Part shown: in pieces, positions 23,434-36,943 of the stretch | Numbering within the stretch: the stretch's first letter is position 1 | How the letters are laid out: every line of letters begins with the position of its first letter | Origin: Melastoma dodecandrum | Taxonomy: Eukaryota > Streptophyta > Magnoliopsida > Myrtales > Melastomataceae | Assembly: GCA_029817715.1 (NCBI GenBank) | Contig: JARUPY010000164.1 | Span: forward strand, 2,050,001 to 2,114,000 | Reading direction: 5' to 3' | DNA: 64,000 nucleotides | The notes under the pieces: model-generated | The model's database searches: none | Told to the model about the DNA's origin: nothing | The model's input: only the letters and a program-made list of their open reading frames with translations | Program-made: the position numbers and the translations under genes

Positions 23434-26085
23434 TTACTTGACCTTGTTGTTAAGCCTTATTCAAGTGAAGGAAAACGTTGTGTGACATAATTGTGGTGTG
23501 AGATGTGTGGAATGTGAAGAAAATGATGATTTTGTAAAAGTGACGGATCGTTCCGTACGTCCTAGGTAAGACCTTGAAATGGGGTGTATGCATGCTAAAC
23601 GAGAAATCGGACTAACTAAAGCATGAATCAAGAAAAAAGTTAGGATCTTGAAAGGTGTAGTGAGTCGGGTCATCACTTGTAACTTGGGAAATAAACTCTA
23701 AAGGACACCACTACATTATAGGAGGGATAATGAGTGCTCTAAGAGGTGTACCAAATGAAAAAGTTAGGACTTGGAGGTGTTCATAGTTGGGTCACTAAAC
23801 GAAGACTAAGTATGAACTTGGAGTGGCATGTACGCCTGACGTTCGACCCAATGTGACTCGTTACATGGGTAAATGGAGGAGAGGCGTCTTTCTTGTAAGG
23901 ACACGGGGCGGATCGAAAATCGTATTATAAGAAAAGCTTAGAATGGAACGGTTAGGTAGTAAATGGAGTAGTGGGACTAATAAGGCTACGGACTTGGGAA
24001 AAAGGTGGGATCTTGAGAGCGACAAAGGGTGGGACACGGTCTAGGATAAGAATAAAACCGAAAGGATGCGGGAGGCACGGAACCTCGCGGTGAGTGCGAA
24101 GAGGAAAGGCTACCACATTAAGAGTGTGAGTGGTCGGATGACGTGATGGTGTATAAGTATAATTGGAAAATTGAACCATGAAACCAACCATAGGGGGATC
24201 TAAGAATGCTTAGATGACTTGACCGCACGAGTGAGCGAAGAGTTCTCTCGAGTCTAGAAGGAGAGTCATAACAGGACAAGGGTGTAGTGAAGCGAGACAT
24301 AGCATATACGTCGGAACTCCGCTAAGTTACGAAACTATGCGTGTAGAAAGCTACTCGGTGGGATGTCCTAAGTGTTGAGGATTCGAGTCTAAAAAGAAAT
24401 GGGATTAGCGGAGTGGGAGTTTCGAAAAGGAACGGAAAATGGGCATTTGAGGACAAGAGAGGCCAAATTGAAGTTAAGTAAATGTGTTAGATGGACGTAC
24501 TCTAATATTGGAATATATTAAAAATTACAGGTACAAGATTAGTAAAGGAAGGGTGTCTAGGAACATGGTTCCAGAACCCTAACTTGAGATTAGAAGGTAG
24601 CCACCATTCTTCGTATGTATGCTTGCTCAATTCTGAGCTCGTTGGCGAAGGTCATGATAAAACCGTAAATAAATAAAGTTCGAATCCGTTTAGTTAGTAT
24701 CAAAGCTTAGGTTGACGAGGAGTGAAAGGTGGATAACCTGGGGATGAAAAGGAATGAGAATTGAGCAAGGAGTGAGGAAATTCGTGTGCAATGTAGAAAT
24801 ATGACCTGAAAAGGGTACGCTAAGGGTGTTTCATGGAGTGTTTCGTGAGAAACAGATTGAGTTGGAGTGAACTCGGCTTAATGAAATCAAACATTAAGTT
24901 AGGAATCGAAATGGGATGGAAAGATGGTGGTGAAAATCGTCTCGATGAAGTATTGTCATGACCTTTGTTACCTTCGATTTAATGATACTAATTGGGTTGA
25001 TAGTGACAAAACTTCAACCGCGTGGATGCTGTGAATGTCTTGAGATGCGCGGGTAGGAGGGACGAGCTAATGCGAAGGTAATGGTATTCGACCGAGTGTG
25101 TGGAGCAGTTGGTACCTATATTTCACCATCTTGACTTGTATGAGAGTAATTGTTATGTTGTCCTAAATTGGTACCAATGGGCAATGCTTGAATTGATGGA
25201 CGCATGAGTGGAATGTGCGTTTTAAAATGAAATGTGAAAGAATGGTGATGGGTAACGAGAACCATATAGACAAGGAGGTGTCGGGATGAGTAAATCGGTA
25301 TGATTACTTGTGTATTATGATACTAAATGTATTGCGTTGTCCTAAGCTCAGCTATATGAACGATGAGGACGGTCGGAACGTAGGAACAAGGTAAGAAATG
25401 GAACGACATGGCCATGGTGCTCGGGAAGAATGGTAAGGCAAGCTGCGCCTATCTTGAGTTGCACATAACTGATCAATATAATGTTGTATTCATTCTGTTT
25501 AGAATTAGTGCGCATAAACAAACGTTTGAACTCGTCGGACATGTGAAGGGGATGTGTGTTGGGACGAACTCGGGAACAGTAAGGTTGACTGACGCGTGTG
25601 GCATAGTGGAGGGAGCAAATGGAGTAAGGTTGTGGGGTCTCCGCGAAGGTTGAAGGCATAAGGAGAGGACCAAAGAAATATCCGGCACCCGCATGCCATG
25701 AAAGGAAGGGGGACCGGTGAGTCATCCCGCCCCCAAGTGCTAAGGGTGAGGGAATTGGTGAGTTATCCTGCCCTCGGATGGCCTGGGAATCAGGAGGCCA
25801 TAGATAACGCAACCATATGCAAAGACAAGAGAGTCACACTCCCATCTCTCCACATCTAACAAAGGTGCCAATACACCCGGCAGAAGGAACTAAACAAGAG
25901 TTGTGAAACTCTGTGTGATGAGCGAATAAATAGAATAGGGGGCTCGGAAGGTTACGTCGAGTACGCCAATGATTGAGGTTTGGTCTGATCATGGACTGCA
26001 GAGTAAAGTGTGGATCGGAATCCCTCGGCAAGGTAAGGAGTTTCGTAGGAGAAGGTACGACGGGAAGGTCAGTAGCGAGCATAAG
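23434..26085. other. Unassigned repeat-like sequence left of element D
   Basis: About 2.65 kb without a recognisable protein domain on either strand. Frames of 60-155 residues (for example 25348-25812, minus) show no known motif and overlap one another. From the PPT-like motif at its left edge I infer it may be the 3' internal part of a Del-like or non-autonomous element. Element D inserted into it at 26085/26086. Confidence 0.5.
26081..26085. repeat. Target-site duplication of element D, left copy
   Basis: ATAAG here matches GTAAG at 40493-40497 in four of five positions, directly outside the TG...CA ends. Confidence 0.65.
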
Positions 26086-28377
26086 TGTACGCACGCCTTC
26101 CGGCCTAGCACGCGCGCGGCGGTTCGGACGACCCGAGGATCCGGGTCCGCTCCCCTAGAGTCTTCCGGTCGGCGTCGCTACTCGAGCGTTGAACGCTGCG
26201 GAAAAGACCAGGGTGGTCCCTCCTTCGATTCCTGATCGGGTTTGCCCAGACTTTTCGCTGATCGTCTCCATGCTCCATAAGAGGCGACAAGCGAAAAGAA
26301 GCGCATGACCCGAAAAGGAAGCTTCGAGAGATTCTAGGAGCGGCTCATGTCGCCGTCACCCATCCAAAATGACTTCGTAAAAAGGGTGGTTGTTTAACCT
26401 AGGTAAACTATTACGGAGTCGCCACCAACTTAATTTAAAAGCTTGGTTTAAGTCGGAAAACTCGAGTAGATTCGGGGTTCCCTAATTACTAATTCTTACA
26501 TCTAAACATGCGAAAAGGTGGCGTTTGCTCCAAAAAATTTGCTTTTGGTTAACGGGTGTTGGACCCGATCCGGGCATGACTCCAAACTTATGTCAATGTT
26601 TTACGGGCGTTGGACCCGATTCGGACTTTTTGGGCCCGAACTCATGTTTATTTGTTTCACAAACAGCATGCGACGATAAACCTACGGGCCTAAGGCATGC
26701 GGAACAATCACAAACAATTATTTAGATCAAAGGGAGCGGGGAAGGGTAGTGGTCGTGGGCCCGTACACTTGGGCCCGCAACTCCCTCATGTACCTGAGGC
26801 CCGACCGGGAGGGGGGTTTTATATCCGTCGGTTTCGAGACGTGCTTCCACCACGAGCTTCCTCGTGCGCCTCCAATCCTCGAAGAGGCTTGTCTTATTTA
26901 ATCTTCGGGATTGCCTTGTCGAATCCTCGAAATAATTGATTGATTTTTTTTATGTAATATAAAAACAAAAAAATTGATTAGAATATTCGATTAATAATAA
27001 TGATTTACCTTGGATTATTTCATACGACATTATAGAGTTTGTATTTATTTAAATAATAATAATAATAAATATTAATCGAATAAAAAAATGAAAAATATAT
27101 ATAAGATTAGCTACGAAATGGGCGAAGATTGATATGTATAAAAAAAAATGAATTAAAAAAAATTAATTGACAGTCAAAATCAACCACGTCATTAATCAAT
27201 AATATATATATTTATACGTATATATATAACCTTTCCTGAACGTTTTTTTTTAAATATATAAAAAAAAAAATAAAAAATAACGTCCCTTTTAAGACAAAGT
27301 GAAAACAATTGAGACAAACAATTAAATATAAAATAATTAAAACGATTTTACCTCATGATGGCAGAGGCATTGATTGTCGTGAGTCTGAAGCAATGGAGAG
27401 CCCCTCACAGTAGGGCCGGGAGCTGGTTCTTTGAGTCTTGGCAGATGTGGGTTGCCATGGAAGAACCGAGCATCCTTGGGCTTGATTAATCTGGGAGAGA
27501 TGAGCATTTGTTGTGCGGTTGGTGGATTGGTTTCTGGAGACGTCGAAGAGGTGGGTTTTGCAGGCGCCGGCAGGGGCATCCGGGAGTGTCGGGAAGACGA
27601 GTTTGATTCCGACGGGGATGGATGCTTAGGAATTCGGGATTCCGAGGAAAGCGAGACGGTTGAGCGTGTTGGGGCTGTCCGTCCGAAGCCGATCTCGCTG
27701 GATTGATCAAAACAAGGATCTTTGGCGAGGAGGATGGAAGCTGCGACGTTTCGTGATGATGATTCAACTACAGCGCCGAGAAGCCGAGGGAGGAGGGGAC
27801 GACCTTGGCGCTGATCTCAAATGCTGGTATGATTTTTCTGTACAAACAAATAATTCAGTTAGAAAACACAATGACTCCTCGCGGTGCTTATGCACACCCG
27901 CAAGGAGTTTTGGACGCCCATCCCTTATTGACGGTAGGATCAGGTTTTGAAGGATTTTGCTGCTTTGGTTAAGAGGACAGTTGTCCAAACAGCAAGAAGC
28001 AGGGACGTCAGATTTGGCTTGGGCTGGTGATATGGGGAGGGGCTCATTGTTGACGCTGGAATGTGCCAGGAGGCTGGGTTTGAGTTGGTGACGCGGGGAT
28101 TTCCTCGTTGGTGTTGCTGGACCTACCTTGGGAGGAATTGGATGCAGGGGAGGAACGATCGTCAGAAGGTCAAGGCTGCAGGTCTGTCTGTGTGTGTGTC
28201 CCCCTTCTTTTTTTATGGCTGATTTATAGCAGTAAGGAGAAAATTCAGCCAGGGGAATCGTCTGTAACCGATGAGGTTATGAAACCCATTTTTATCATCA
28301 AGTCGGAGCATTGAAGGTTATTGAAGATGAGGCATTGAAAGCTTCCGTTATGAATTTGGGAATTTGGGGTATTTACA
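26086..28377 (-). repeat. 3' LTR of element D
   Basis: The 2292 bp LTR runs from TGTACGCACGCC to GGGGTATTTACA on the plus strand. AT-rich tracts lie at 26940-27340. It pairs with 38122-40492. ORFs on both strands (27337-27767, 27431-27706) recur at the same place in the other LTR and reflect shared LTR sequence. Confidence 0.88.
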
Positions 28378-30320
28378 GATGCCCCTCTTTGCGAGAGAAT
28401 CTGATAAGTTTTTTCTCACAAAGATATCATGAATACCCCAAATTGATAAATTATGATCTTGAAGGACTTTTACCTTGGAATCTCATCAGGAAAGTAGTTA
28501 GATATGAAATCTTTTGAAATACAGATATAAGCAAATGACACTCATGCATATCGTTTCAACTAAAATTATTCCCAAGTGAGAAGAAGAGAAGGGATTTTGT
28601 AATTTTCTCACGATTCGCTCTTATTTATGGAAGCTATCTCAGTTGGATTTTTTTTGAATTCCTTTGATTGGATGCTCATGTACTAGTCGAAAGAGTCTTT
28701 GCCTGGGTTGTAATGTAGCTTTGGCATAAGGCCTTTAGATTGAAGTTTTAAATTCCACAATTAAAAGAAGGAGTCTAAAGACCTCATCGGAAGCTACTTG
28801 ACCATAGAGTTTTCACTGTTCAAACAAATTCTCCATTGTTCAGACAGCTCGCCGGTTTATGCATTCCGTTAGGGATGAATGATTGGCTTACTAGTAAGTA
28901 CTGATGATCTGCTTTGGGAATATGACACCTTTGCTTTTGCGACCGTCAATGTCGGCCCTGGTGCTTTATTATGCTCTTTCATCTTTGCGCTTTGCTTTTG
29001 AAGAGTTCGGTCTTTGCGCTAATTCTGCTTTTTCTTTGTCGAATCATAAGGATTTGCACTGCTTTCTTTCTCTTGTCAGTTTATTGATCTTCTCTTGGAG
29101 ATGCTTTGGACTCCTTGGGAATTTGTTTTTATTGTTGTAGAAATTCCATCCTTGGGGGCGACTCAACTGGCAAGCTTGACCGTTGATGGTGTCTCTTTGC
29201 TTGAACCTTGAGGAAGTGTTACCTCTATGGTCCGTTGCTTCCGATTTCTAACTACAAGATCTCCTTTTAACCTCGATGTGAGGTGGCCTTTAGACTCGTT
29301 TGGAATAGTGTATATAAAGAAACTTAAAATTTGGCTCTAAAGGGGTTAGCAATGGTCAATTTTTGTGTTTAGGATAGAGAAGAAATGTTCGTTCTCATCC
29401 CAGTTTGAGCATCCTTTGTCAAAGGATTCGTTGTCCTCTCGGATCTTTGCGTGTGAACCCTCATAGTGTTTGCACTCATCACTCAAGGGTAGGTGTTTAG
29501 GAATAGGTTTGCCTTCTCCGTTCTCACTCAGAAGCATTCTCTTTGTCCAAAAATCTTTTCGAATTGTATGCAAATGGGCACACAAATGCTTAAATAGGTT
29601 TAAGTACGCACACCTCTTTGGAGACTTCATACTAAAGTGATGTTCTTATGCAAGCTTCACGAGGAAAGTGTTTGTACCTTCATGCTCCAGTCATGTTCTC
29701 TGAAATTATTTTCAAAATAGCTCCCACCCGATCACCTACGACTCTGCCAGGGGTCTGTATCGTACTGTGCGGATGTCCAAGTGCCTACACAGTTGACAAC
29801 GAACGGAGACGGAGTTAGCTCATATACTTCACCTCTTGTTTGGGTGAATAATAATAAAGTATAGTATCCGCTGGGGAAATGAGATGGATATGTCCATCTT
29901 GATAATCGGTGTGACAGACGCCAATGTGGGAAAACGAAGGCATGACTCCATCTGGGGAATGATAAGAAATCTTGTTAGAGAGTAGTGTAGATGATACTCC
30001 CTTTCGATATGATCATCTTTAGTGACAATAAAGGCAATCTCGAAGTCTTGGCTCGAAATTTTCCACCCAACCGCCCGTGCCTTTGTCTGTAATGCAGGAT
30101 GTTCATGTGCCTGCGCTCGCCAAAGGGCGGATAACAAGTAAGCTCATGTAACTTGTTTATCTTAAAACGAAGTTTGCTCATGTAACTTCATTTATATGAA
30201 AGGCAAAATAGAGTTTTTGATACTTCCCTTTTTTTGTTTCATCATTGCATCTTCGTCCGAAGGAATCAAAGGATTGACGAAAACTGCCACAAGTATTTAG
30301 CTTGAAGTTTTGCCACCCAT
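28378..30320 (-). other. 3' untranslated region and PPT of element D
   Basis: No protein domain is seen over 1.9 kb. Next to the LTR the minus strand reads AAAGAGGGGCATC, the likely polypurine tract (28378-28390). The frame at 29346-29630 (minus, 94 residues) is charged and has no motif I recognise. Confidence 0.65.
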
Positions 30321-31453
30321 TTAAGTGTAATAGCGTCGGAGAGCGTCCGCATTGATTGGTTGTGACAGTTCTCCTCCATCCATCTTTGTTAGGATGGTAG
30401 CTCCTCCCGAGAAAGCGTGTTTGACGACGAATGGTCCTTCGTAGTTTGGAGTAAATTTTCCCCTAGGATCTTTGGCATTTGGAAGGATCCGTTTGAGGAC
30501 GAGGTCTCCTGGTTTGTACTTGACCTCTTTGACCTTTTTGTTGAATGCCCTGGACATGCGTTATTGATAACATTGCACGTGGTCGATTGCGGCAAGTCGT
30601 TTCTCATCGATGAAGTCGAGGTGGGCGAGCTGGTGATTGGCCTTCTCTTCCTCAGTCATGTTGCTTTGGGACAAAATCCAGAGAGTATGTAGCTTGACCT
30701 TAGCTGGAATGACTGGTTGAGCGCCATAGACAAGTTCAAATGGAGTTGCCCCAGTCGAAGTGCACATCGTAGTCCTGTAGGGAAGTAGTGCGAAAGGGAG
30801 CTTCTCGTGCCAATCACGGTATGTGATTGCCGTCTTCTGAAGAATCCTTTCATGTTTTTGTTGGCGGCTTCGACTGCACCGTTCATTTCTGGACGGTACG
30901 GTGAAGAGTTGAGGTGTTTGATCCTAAATTCAGTGCATAGAGAATTCATCTGTTTGCCATTGAAATTTGTGCCGTTGTCGGTGACGAGCAGCTCTGGAAC
31001 TCCGTATCTGGCGATAATATTTGCCGGCGTGAAACGTATGACGTTATTCGCGGTGACTTCCTTGAAAGATTGTGCTTCGATCCATTTAGTGAAGTAGTCG
31101 ATGGCGACTAAGAAGAACCGATGCCCGTTTGAAGCCTTAGGATTAATCGGTCCGATGACGTCCATGCCGCACATTGAGAACGGCCACTGTTCGAACAGTG
31201 GGTAGAGCCTCGTTGGAGGGACGTGCACCTTGTTGCTCTATATCTGATATTTGTGACAGGTTTTGACGTATTTGATACAGTCGGCCTCGATTGTGAGCCA
31301 ATAGTATCCCTGACGCATGATCTTTTGAGCGAGGGCATAACCGTTCATGTGTGGTCCACAAACGCTTTCATGGACTTCGAAGATGATGGCTTGAGCTTCT
31401 TGTTCGGTGACGCACAGCATGAGGGCTGTCGTGAATGACTTCTTGTAGAGCAT
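30321..31453 (-). pseudogene. Integrase of element D
   Basis: On the minus strand the zinc finger region (HESVCGPHMNG, CIKYVKTCHKYQI) lies at 31453-31240 and is followed by an in-frame stop. The catalytic core at 31228-30840 shows D in GMDVIGPINPK, D in LLVTDNGTNFNG and E in NGAVEAANKN. A frameshift near 30835 moves the frame to TGATPFELVYGAQPVIP at 30767-30561. After another stop, the C-terminal GPY-like part KYKPGDLVLKRILPN follows to 30321. Two stops and one frameshift make it non-functional. Confidence 0.85.
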
Positions 31454-31872
31454 GTCGCTATTGAGGAATTAGTTCCTAGCAATCCTCCAGATGAATTTCC
31501 GTTCCTTTCTTGTGCTGCCTTGGGGAAATGTGTTCGTCTCTAGGTAAGCTTTGATGTCTGTAAACCACGGTGGTGAGTCCTTAGAATGGCAAGGCTCGAC
31601 ATGCATGCAACTTGGGTCTTCAGCGATGTCGATGCGAAGAGGCTCTATGTCCATTTCTCTTGCTAATGGGATCATTGATGCAAGAACAGCAAGAGCGTCG
31701 GCGAAACGATTATCTGCACGTGGGAGGTAATTGAATCAATATCGATGAATTGGCGGACTAGTGTTTGTAGGTAGTCCTGATATGGGATGAGCTTTGGGTC
31801 CCGTGTGCGCCATGCCCCGTTTGTTTGGGAGATGATGGGTGCTGAATCTCCATGAACGTCAAGAAATCGGAC

Positions 31873-32103
31873 TCACATGTCGAGTGCACGAAATAGGCCA
31901 AGGATGCATGCTTCGTATTCAGCAATGTTGTTTGTGCAGGGGAAAGTGACTTTAGCAGCTGTTGGATAGTATTGTCCGTCTGGGGATATCACTACCGCTC
32001 CGATGCCTGAACCGGAAGAGTTGACAGCGCCGTCAAAATACATTGTCCATCTTTGTTGTGACTCGGTAAGGAAAATGTTTTCGTCTGGCAATTTGATTTC
32101 CAA
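31873..32103 (-). pseudogene. Second (archaeal-type) RNase H of element D
   Basis: The 76-residue frame contains WTMYFDGAVNSSGSGIGAVV and NNIAEYEACILGL, the first two acidic catalytic motifs of the additional RNase H found in Tat/Ogre elements. The remainder continues leftward through stops (31740-31860). It lies between the gypsy RNase H and the integrase. Confidence 0.8.
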
Positions 32104-32231
32104 AGGCGAATTGTCTGTCCCTGGATGTTCCGCAATGTGATCAGCGATTGTTCTTCCTTTGATTGACTTTGTTGAGTGAAATCTGATGTCGAATTCAGCT
32201 AGCTGTAACTGCCATTTAGAGACTCTTCCGA

Positions 32232-33500
32232 TCAGTGTTGGCTTGTCGAAGAGATATTTGAGGGGATCGCTCCGAATAAAATCTCATAATGGAGGGTGTA
32301 TTGCCAGAGTCGATGTAGCACCCAGACGAGTGCGCAACAGGTACGTTCTAACACCGTGTACCGAGACTCGCAATCTGTGAATTTCTTACTTAGGTAATAC
32401 ACCGCGTGTTCCTTTGTGCCTGGCAGTTGTTGGGCAAGCATAGCTCCAAATGACTCTTCTAGAACTGTGAAGTAGAGCGTGAGAGGGTGTCCCGGCTTTG
32501 GCGGGATGAGGACGGGTGGTTCTGTTAGATAGGCCTTTATCTGTTCGAATGCGGTTTTGTAGTCATCATCCCATTCGAACTTGACATCTTTCCTTAGTTT
32601 CTTGAACAACGGTTTGCACGTATCTGCTAAGTTGGAGATGAACCTTCCAATGTAGTTGATGCGACCCATGAAGCCCTGAATCTCCTTACTTGACTTTGGT
32701 GTTGGAAGATCACGAATTGCCTTGATTTTGTCGGGGTCGATTTCAATGCCTTTGCTGCTGACAACGAACTCTAGAAGTTTGCCTGACGTTGCCCCGAAGA
32801 CGCACTTGGCCGGATTGAGACGAAGCTTGTACTTGCGAAGTCGTTCAAATAGCTTGCGGAGAACAATAGTGTGATCTTCTTCTGCTCTGGATTTGGCGAT
32901 CATGTCGTCGACGTAGACCTCAAGCTCACGATGCATCATGTCATGGAATAACACTACCATTGAGCGTTGATAAGTTGCCCCGGCATTCTTGAGTCCGAAA
33001 GCCATGACTCGGTAACAGAATGTGCCCCATGGTGTTGTGAAAGTCGTTTTCTCCTTGTCTTCTTCAGCCATACATATTTGGTTATACCCAGAAAATCCAT
33101 CCATGAAAGAAAACCTGTTAAAACCAGCGGTATTGTCCACTAGCAGGTCGATATGCGGCAGAGGGAAGTCGTCTTTGGGACTCGCTTTGTTAAGGTCGCG
33201 TTAATCGACGCAGACTCGGACCTTCCCGTTTTTCTTGATGACGGGGACGATGTTGGCGATCCATTGTGGGTACTTGGCTACCTCGATGAAGTTGACTTTG
33301 AGGAGTTTATCGACCTCTTCCTTGATCGCAAGAGCTAGCTCGGGTTTGTACCGGCGTTGTTTTTGCTTAATATGACGAATTAGTGGATCAGTGGGGATTT
33401 TGTGCTCCACTATATCCGGGTCTAGTCCTGATATCCACATACGTCCATGCGAAGATATCTGAAAATTCCCTGAGTAGGTTGACGATACTTTCGGCCTCAT
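32232..33500 (-). pseudogene. Reverse transcriptase and RNase H of element D
   Basis: The first part (33500-33201) reads YKPELALAIKEEVDKLLKV and VIKKNGKVRVCVD, then a TAA stop at 33201-33203 replaces the usual Tyr of VDYRDLN. The second part (33140-32232) carries FMDGFSGYNQI, the catalytic YVDDMIAKS motif and RNase H sequence (VYYLSKKFTDCESRYTVLER). Apart from the stop the frame is largely intact. RNase H frays near 32280. Confidence 0.87.
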
Positions 33501-33670
33501 CTATTGGGAGATCAGCCCCAATGTGTAGCTCTTTGGGCTCATCATCCATTCTGATGTTGATTGTTTTGGGTTCTTGTAATGTTATCTCCTTTGGTTCCTC
33601 ATGTCGTTGGAGACCTAGCTCGAGACTATGGTAGCCTTAGAGGGATCTCGGGTTATCTACAACTACTCCG

Positions 33671-35377
33671 TCATGTTCCTTCGAGCGGCATGTCTGACTC
33701 AGTTGGGTTCGTCGCTTCCATCATGTTGATTTCTTCTTCGGGCTCTTGTGCTTCAATCCTCATACCCTCCATCTGTTCGGAGAGGATCTCGCCTTCCATT
33801 GTCGTTGCTGACGAACAAACAAAAAGGATAGCTGACTTGCCTCCAGCGCGCATGTCCTGGATTGTTGGTTTAGGCCTCCGCGGTTCGTTGCCTTTGGATC
33901 TGAGAGCGCGTGTCCCCAACTGGGTAGGTATGTCGATCGGATGTCGGATGCCTTGCCCTTGAGCTCCGAGTCCTTGACCAGGCTGGCATCCGAATCTGAT
34001 GAACTGTCGAGCAGCACTGCGGTTGCCCCGACCCATTAGGGGATCTGACCTGAAGTCCCTCCTGACCATGTGTACCATCTCGAACGCTTGAGTTATCGAT
34101 GGTTCGCCAGTTGGTTCTCCGACGTAAGGCATGTCAATTTCATGGCATAACTCCATGGTACACTCCCCTTTGACTGTGATGAGCTTGCCATCTGAAGGAA
34201 AACGGACCATCTGGTGTAGAGTCGAAGGGATTGCCTCGGCTTGATGGATCCGTGAACGTCCTAATAGCATGTTGAAGGACCCGGCAGTCTCAAGAATTTG
34301 GAATGCGGAGGAGAAGAGAGTAGGCCCCACTTTGATCTCTAGGGTCACCTCGCCGTGGGCCTGACGCTTTGCACCGTCAAAAGCTCGAATGGTCAGGCTG
34401 GAAGGTGGGAGTTTCTCCGTGTTGATACCGAGCTTATGAGCCACATCGAGTGGGATGATGTTGACTTCGGACCCTCCGTCGATGAGCACCTTGGAAACAA
34501 TAGTATCACGGCATTTGAGCGTGATGAATAAAGTGCTATTGTGGTCCCGTCCTCCTTCAGGGAGGTCATCTTCTGATAAGGTAATGGCATTGTTTGCCAG
34601 CATGCTGTTCATGTACGAGTCCAGCGCGTTGACCTCAATCTCCTCCAGTACATGTACCTCGGTAAAAAATTTCTCCAACATCTCCCTGTGCTTGTCGGAA
34701 GAATGGATCAAATCAAAGAGGGAGATATGGGCGAGTTGCTTCTTCAGTTGCTCGACAATGTTGTAGTCGCTTTCTTTCACCGAGTAGATCACCTTTCGAA
34801 TTTGTTCGTTCGACGGCCCCTTGGGCTTTGAAGACTCAGGCTGCAGTTGGGGCTCTGGAGCCAGCACCACTCTTCCTGAACGGGTGATGAGCTCGACTTT
34901 TGGGCTGGGTGTCATGCTACTTGGACCAATTACAATTGTACTCCCTGGTTCCATCTGTATCAGTGCAGCTGCTTGAGGCGACATCTCCAGTTGCGCATGA
35001 CCCAATGGGATGTAGACATATGGTGCTCGAGGGAGTACTTGGGGGAAGATGTCCGGTATAGCGGCATGCATCTGTAGAGGGTGTGTATCTCCTCCGTAGG
35101 ATCCATGTCCACGTCCACGTGCTCGGCCTCGGCCTCGTCCTCGACCACGATTGGACTTGATCATGTTGACATATTCTTCTCCTTCAGACTCATGAGTTCT
35201 GACCTCCGTATCAACCACCTTCTCAAAATCAGACTTCTTTTGCTTTCTCGGAGGTTGAACTTCAGTTCTAGGAGGAACAATCGGAACCCGGAAATGCGAT
35301 TTGTTGGCCTGTCTAATATATACCGGCATGAGATTCAGGGGTACAACCACATTGGGTGGTATATGGTGAGTACGCAT
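33671..35377 (-). pseudogene. Gag-pol linker and protease of element D
   Basis: The 568-residue frame begins in a Pro/Arg-rich linker with an RGRGRGRARGRG run (35150-35100). It includes the linker motif SEDDLPEGGRDHN and the protease near 34440-34500 with LIDGGSEVNIIPLD, then FNMLLGRSRIHQAEAIPSTL. The active site reads D-G-G-S where D-N/S/T-G-S/A is usual, so catalysis is doubtful. A late G-patch-like stretch with GCQPGQGLGAQGQGIRHP lies near 33960. Confidence 0.8.
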
Positions 35378-35541
35378 GCGAGGTCGGCGTCACCAGCTTC
35401 GTCCTTGATTGACCTCAGTTACATTGGCATGTTCAGTGATCTCTTGCTCCACCTCATGTAAGTGCACCACTTCTTCATGATCAGTCAGCGGTGCGAAGGG
35501 GTTTGCCCCGACATAGTTGACGTGCTCGGGCAATGGGTTGC

Positions 35542-36943
35542 TCATGACATTTGGAATTGTGGCCGGTGTTGCGAACGTGATGATGCGAACTGGCCGATGT
35601 TGTGAACATCCAACAAGTTCTGAATTTTAAACTTGAGCGCGATGCAGTCCTTGGTGTCGTGCCCCAGTGCTCCAGAGTGATATTGACAACTCGCCTTGGG
35701 GTTATAGGCGAAAGATGAAGGGTTGGTCGGTTTAGGGTCTACGGGTGAGATGAAGCCCATATCTCTCAGCCGGGTGAACATTACATCTAATGGGTCGGGA
35801 GTCGGAACTAGGTCCTCCAATCTGCGTTGGGGACGCTCTTGCCGTGCAGGCCTTGGCTGCTGGTGCATCATCACGGGAGCGGTCAGTCTAGGATTGGCCA
35901 CCACAGGCACACGAGGTCTAAAGGTAACTGCAGCGTATGACCTCGGCGCATATGAAGTCGGCGGTACCGCTGCCTTATTGTGCTCTGCAGCCGCGACGAG
36001 CTCCTTGGGCTTTGGTTTGATGGCTGACTTTACTGAAGGGGGAGGGATTAGTCCATCTCGGCTTGCCCCATCGAGTTTAACGGCATTGATGACTGCTTGG
36101 GCGAAGGTTGTGATGGTCTGACCAATCATCTATCAGCACTTTCTCTTTCAATGCTGGCTTAATCTGCGAAGCCATTTCCCTGAACCGATAAGCAAATTGT
36201 TTGATGTCCTCGGAGCGGTACCTTCTCAGTTTCCGCAAGTCTGATATCGTGGGTGCCATTTCTACATTGAAACTGTAGTAATTGAGAAAGTCGAGGGCTA
36301 ACTCCTTGAAAGTTGTGTACTGGCTTACATCCTTGGTGTAATACCAGTGCAACGCCGACTCCGCTAAGCTCTCTTGGAACATGGCGATGCGAAACTTATC
36401 ATCTACCATGTATACAGCCATCTTGTGGCAGAAGTGTTTCAGATGTAACTCCAGGCAGCCATTACCTCGAAACTTCTCAAATTCAGGCATTTTAAACTTC
36501 GACGGGACTTGAATCTGGGGGACATGGTAGTTGGCATATTCCCAGTTGTGAGCCTGGTGCCCTTGAATGCCATTGAGGCGTTCCTCCATTCTCGCCATAC
36601 GACGTGCCTCCTCTTCTTGCATCGTCGCAATCTTAGCTTCGAGCCTTGTCTCAAAAGCATTGGCCTGCTGTTGTTCACCAAATAAATGATCGATAATGGT
36701 CGCATTACGACTTGTCGGGTTTGGCACAGTTGATTCCACATGTGGAGCCCGAGGTACTGGAAAGCCGGCAGGTGTAGCCATTGGTTGCCGCTGGAGGAAC
36801 TCAGCCATCATCATTTTGAGAGATGACAGCTCGATTGTGAGGGTTTCCACCTTAACTCCTAGGGAAGTATTGGGTGTGCTTTGGGCCGCCTCAGACATGT
36901 TGAGGTTGAGTGGTATCCACTGGTTGAGCAGTTGATGATTCAA
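35542..36943 (-). pseudogene. gag of element D
   Basis: It starts MSEAAQSTPNTSLGVKVE with a coiled-coil segment (FETRLEAKIATMQEEEARRM). The capsid core follows (KFKMPEFEKFRGNGCLELHL, HFCHKMAVYMVDDKFRIAMF, RKLRRYRSEDIKQFAYRFRE). A frameshift near 36100 moves to the second frame (QTITTFAQAVINAVK), which ends with the knuckle CQYHSGALGHDTKDC. The CxYHxGxxGHxTxxC form is typical of Tat/Ogre gag. Confidence 0.85.

Noticed and set aside
27337..27767. ORFs on both strands of the element D LTRs (also 39421-39851)
   Set aside because: They recur only because the LTRs are copies of each other. They have no known domain and lie upstream of the element's own genes.
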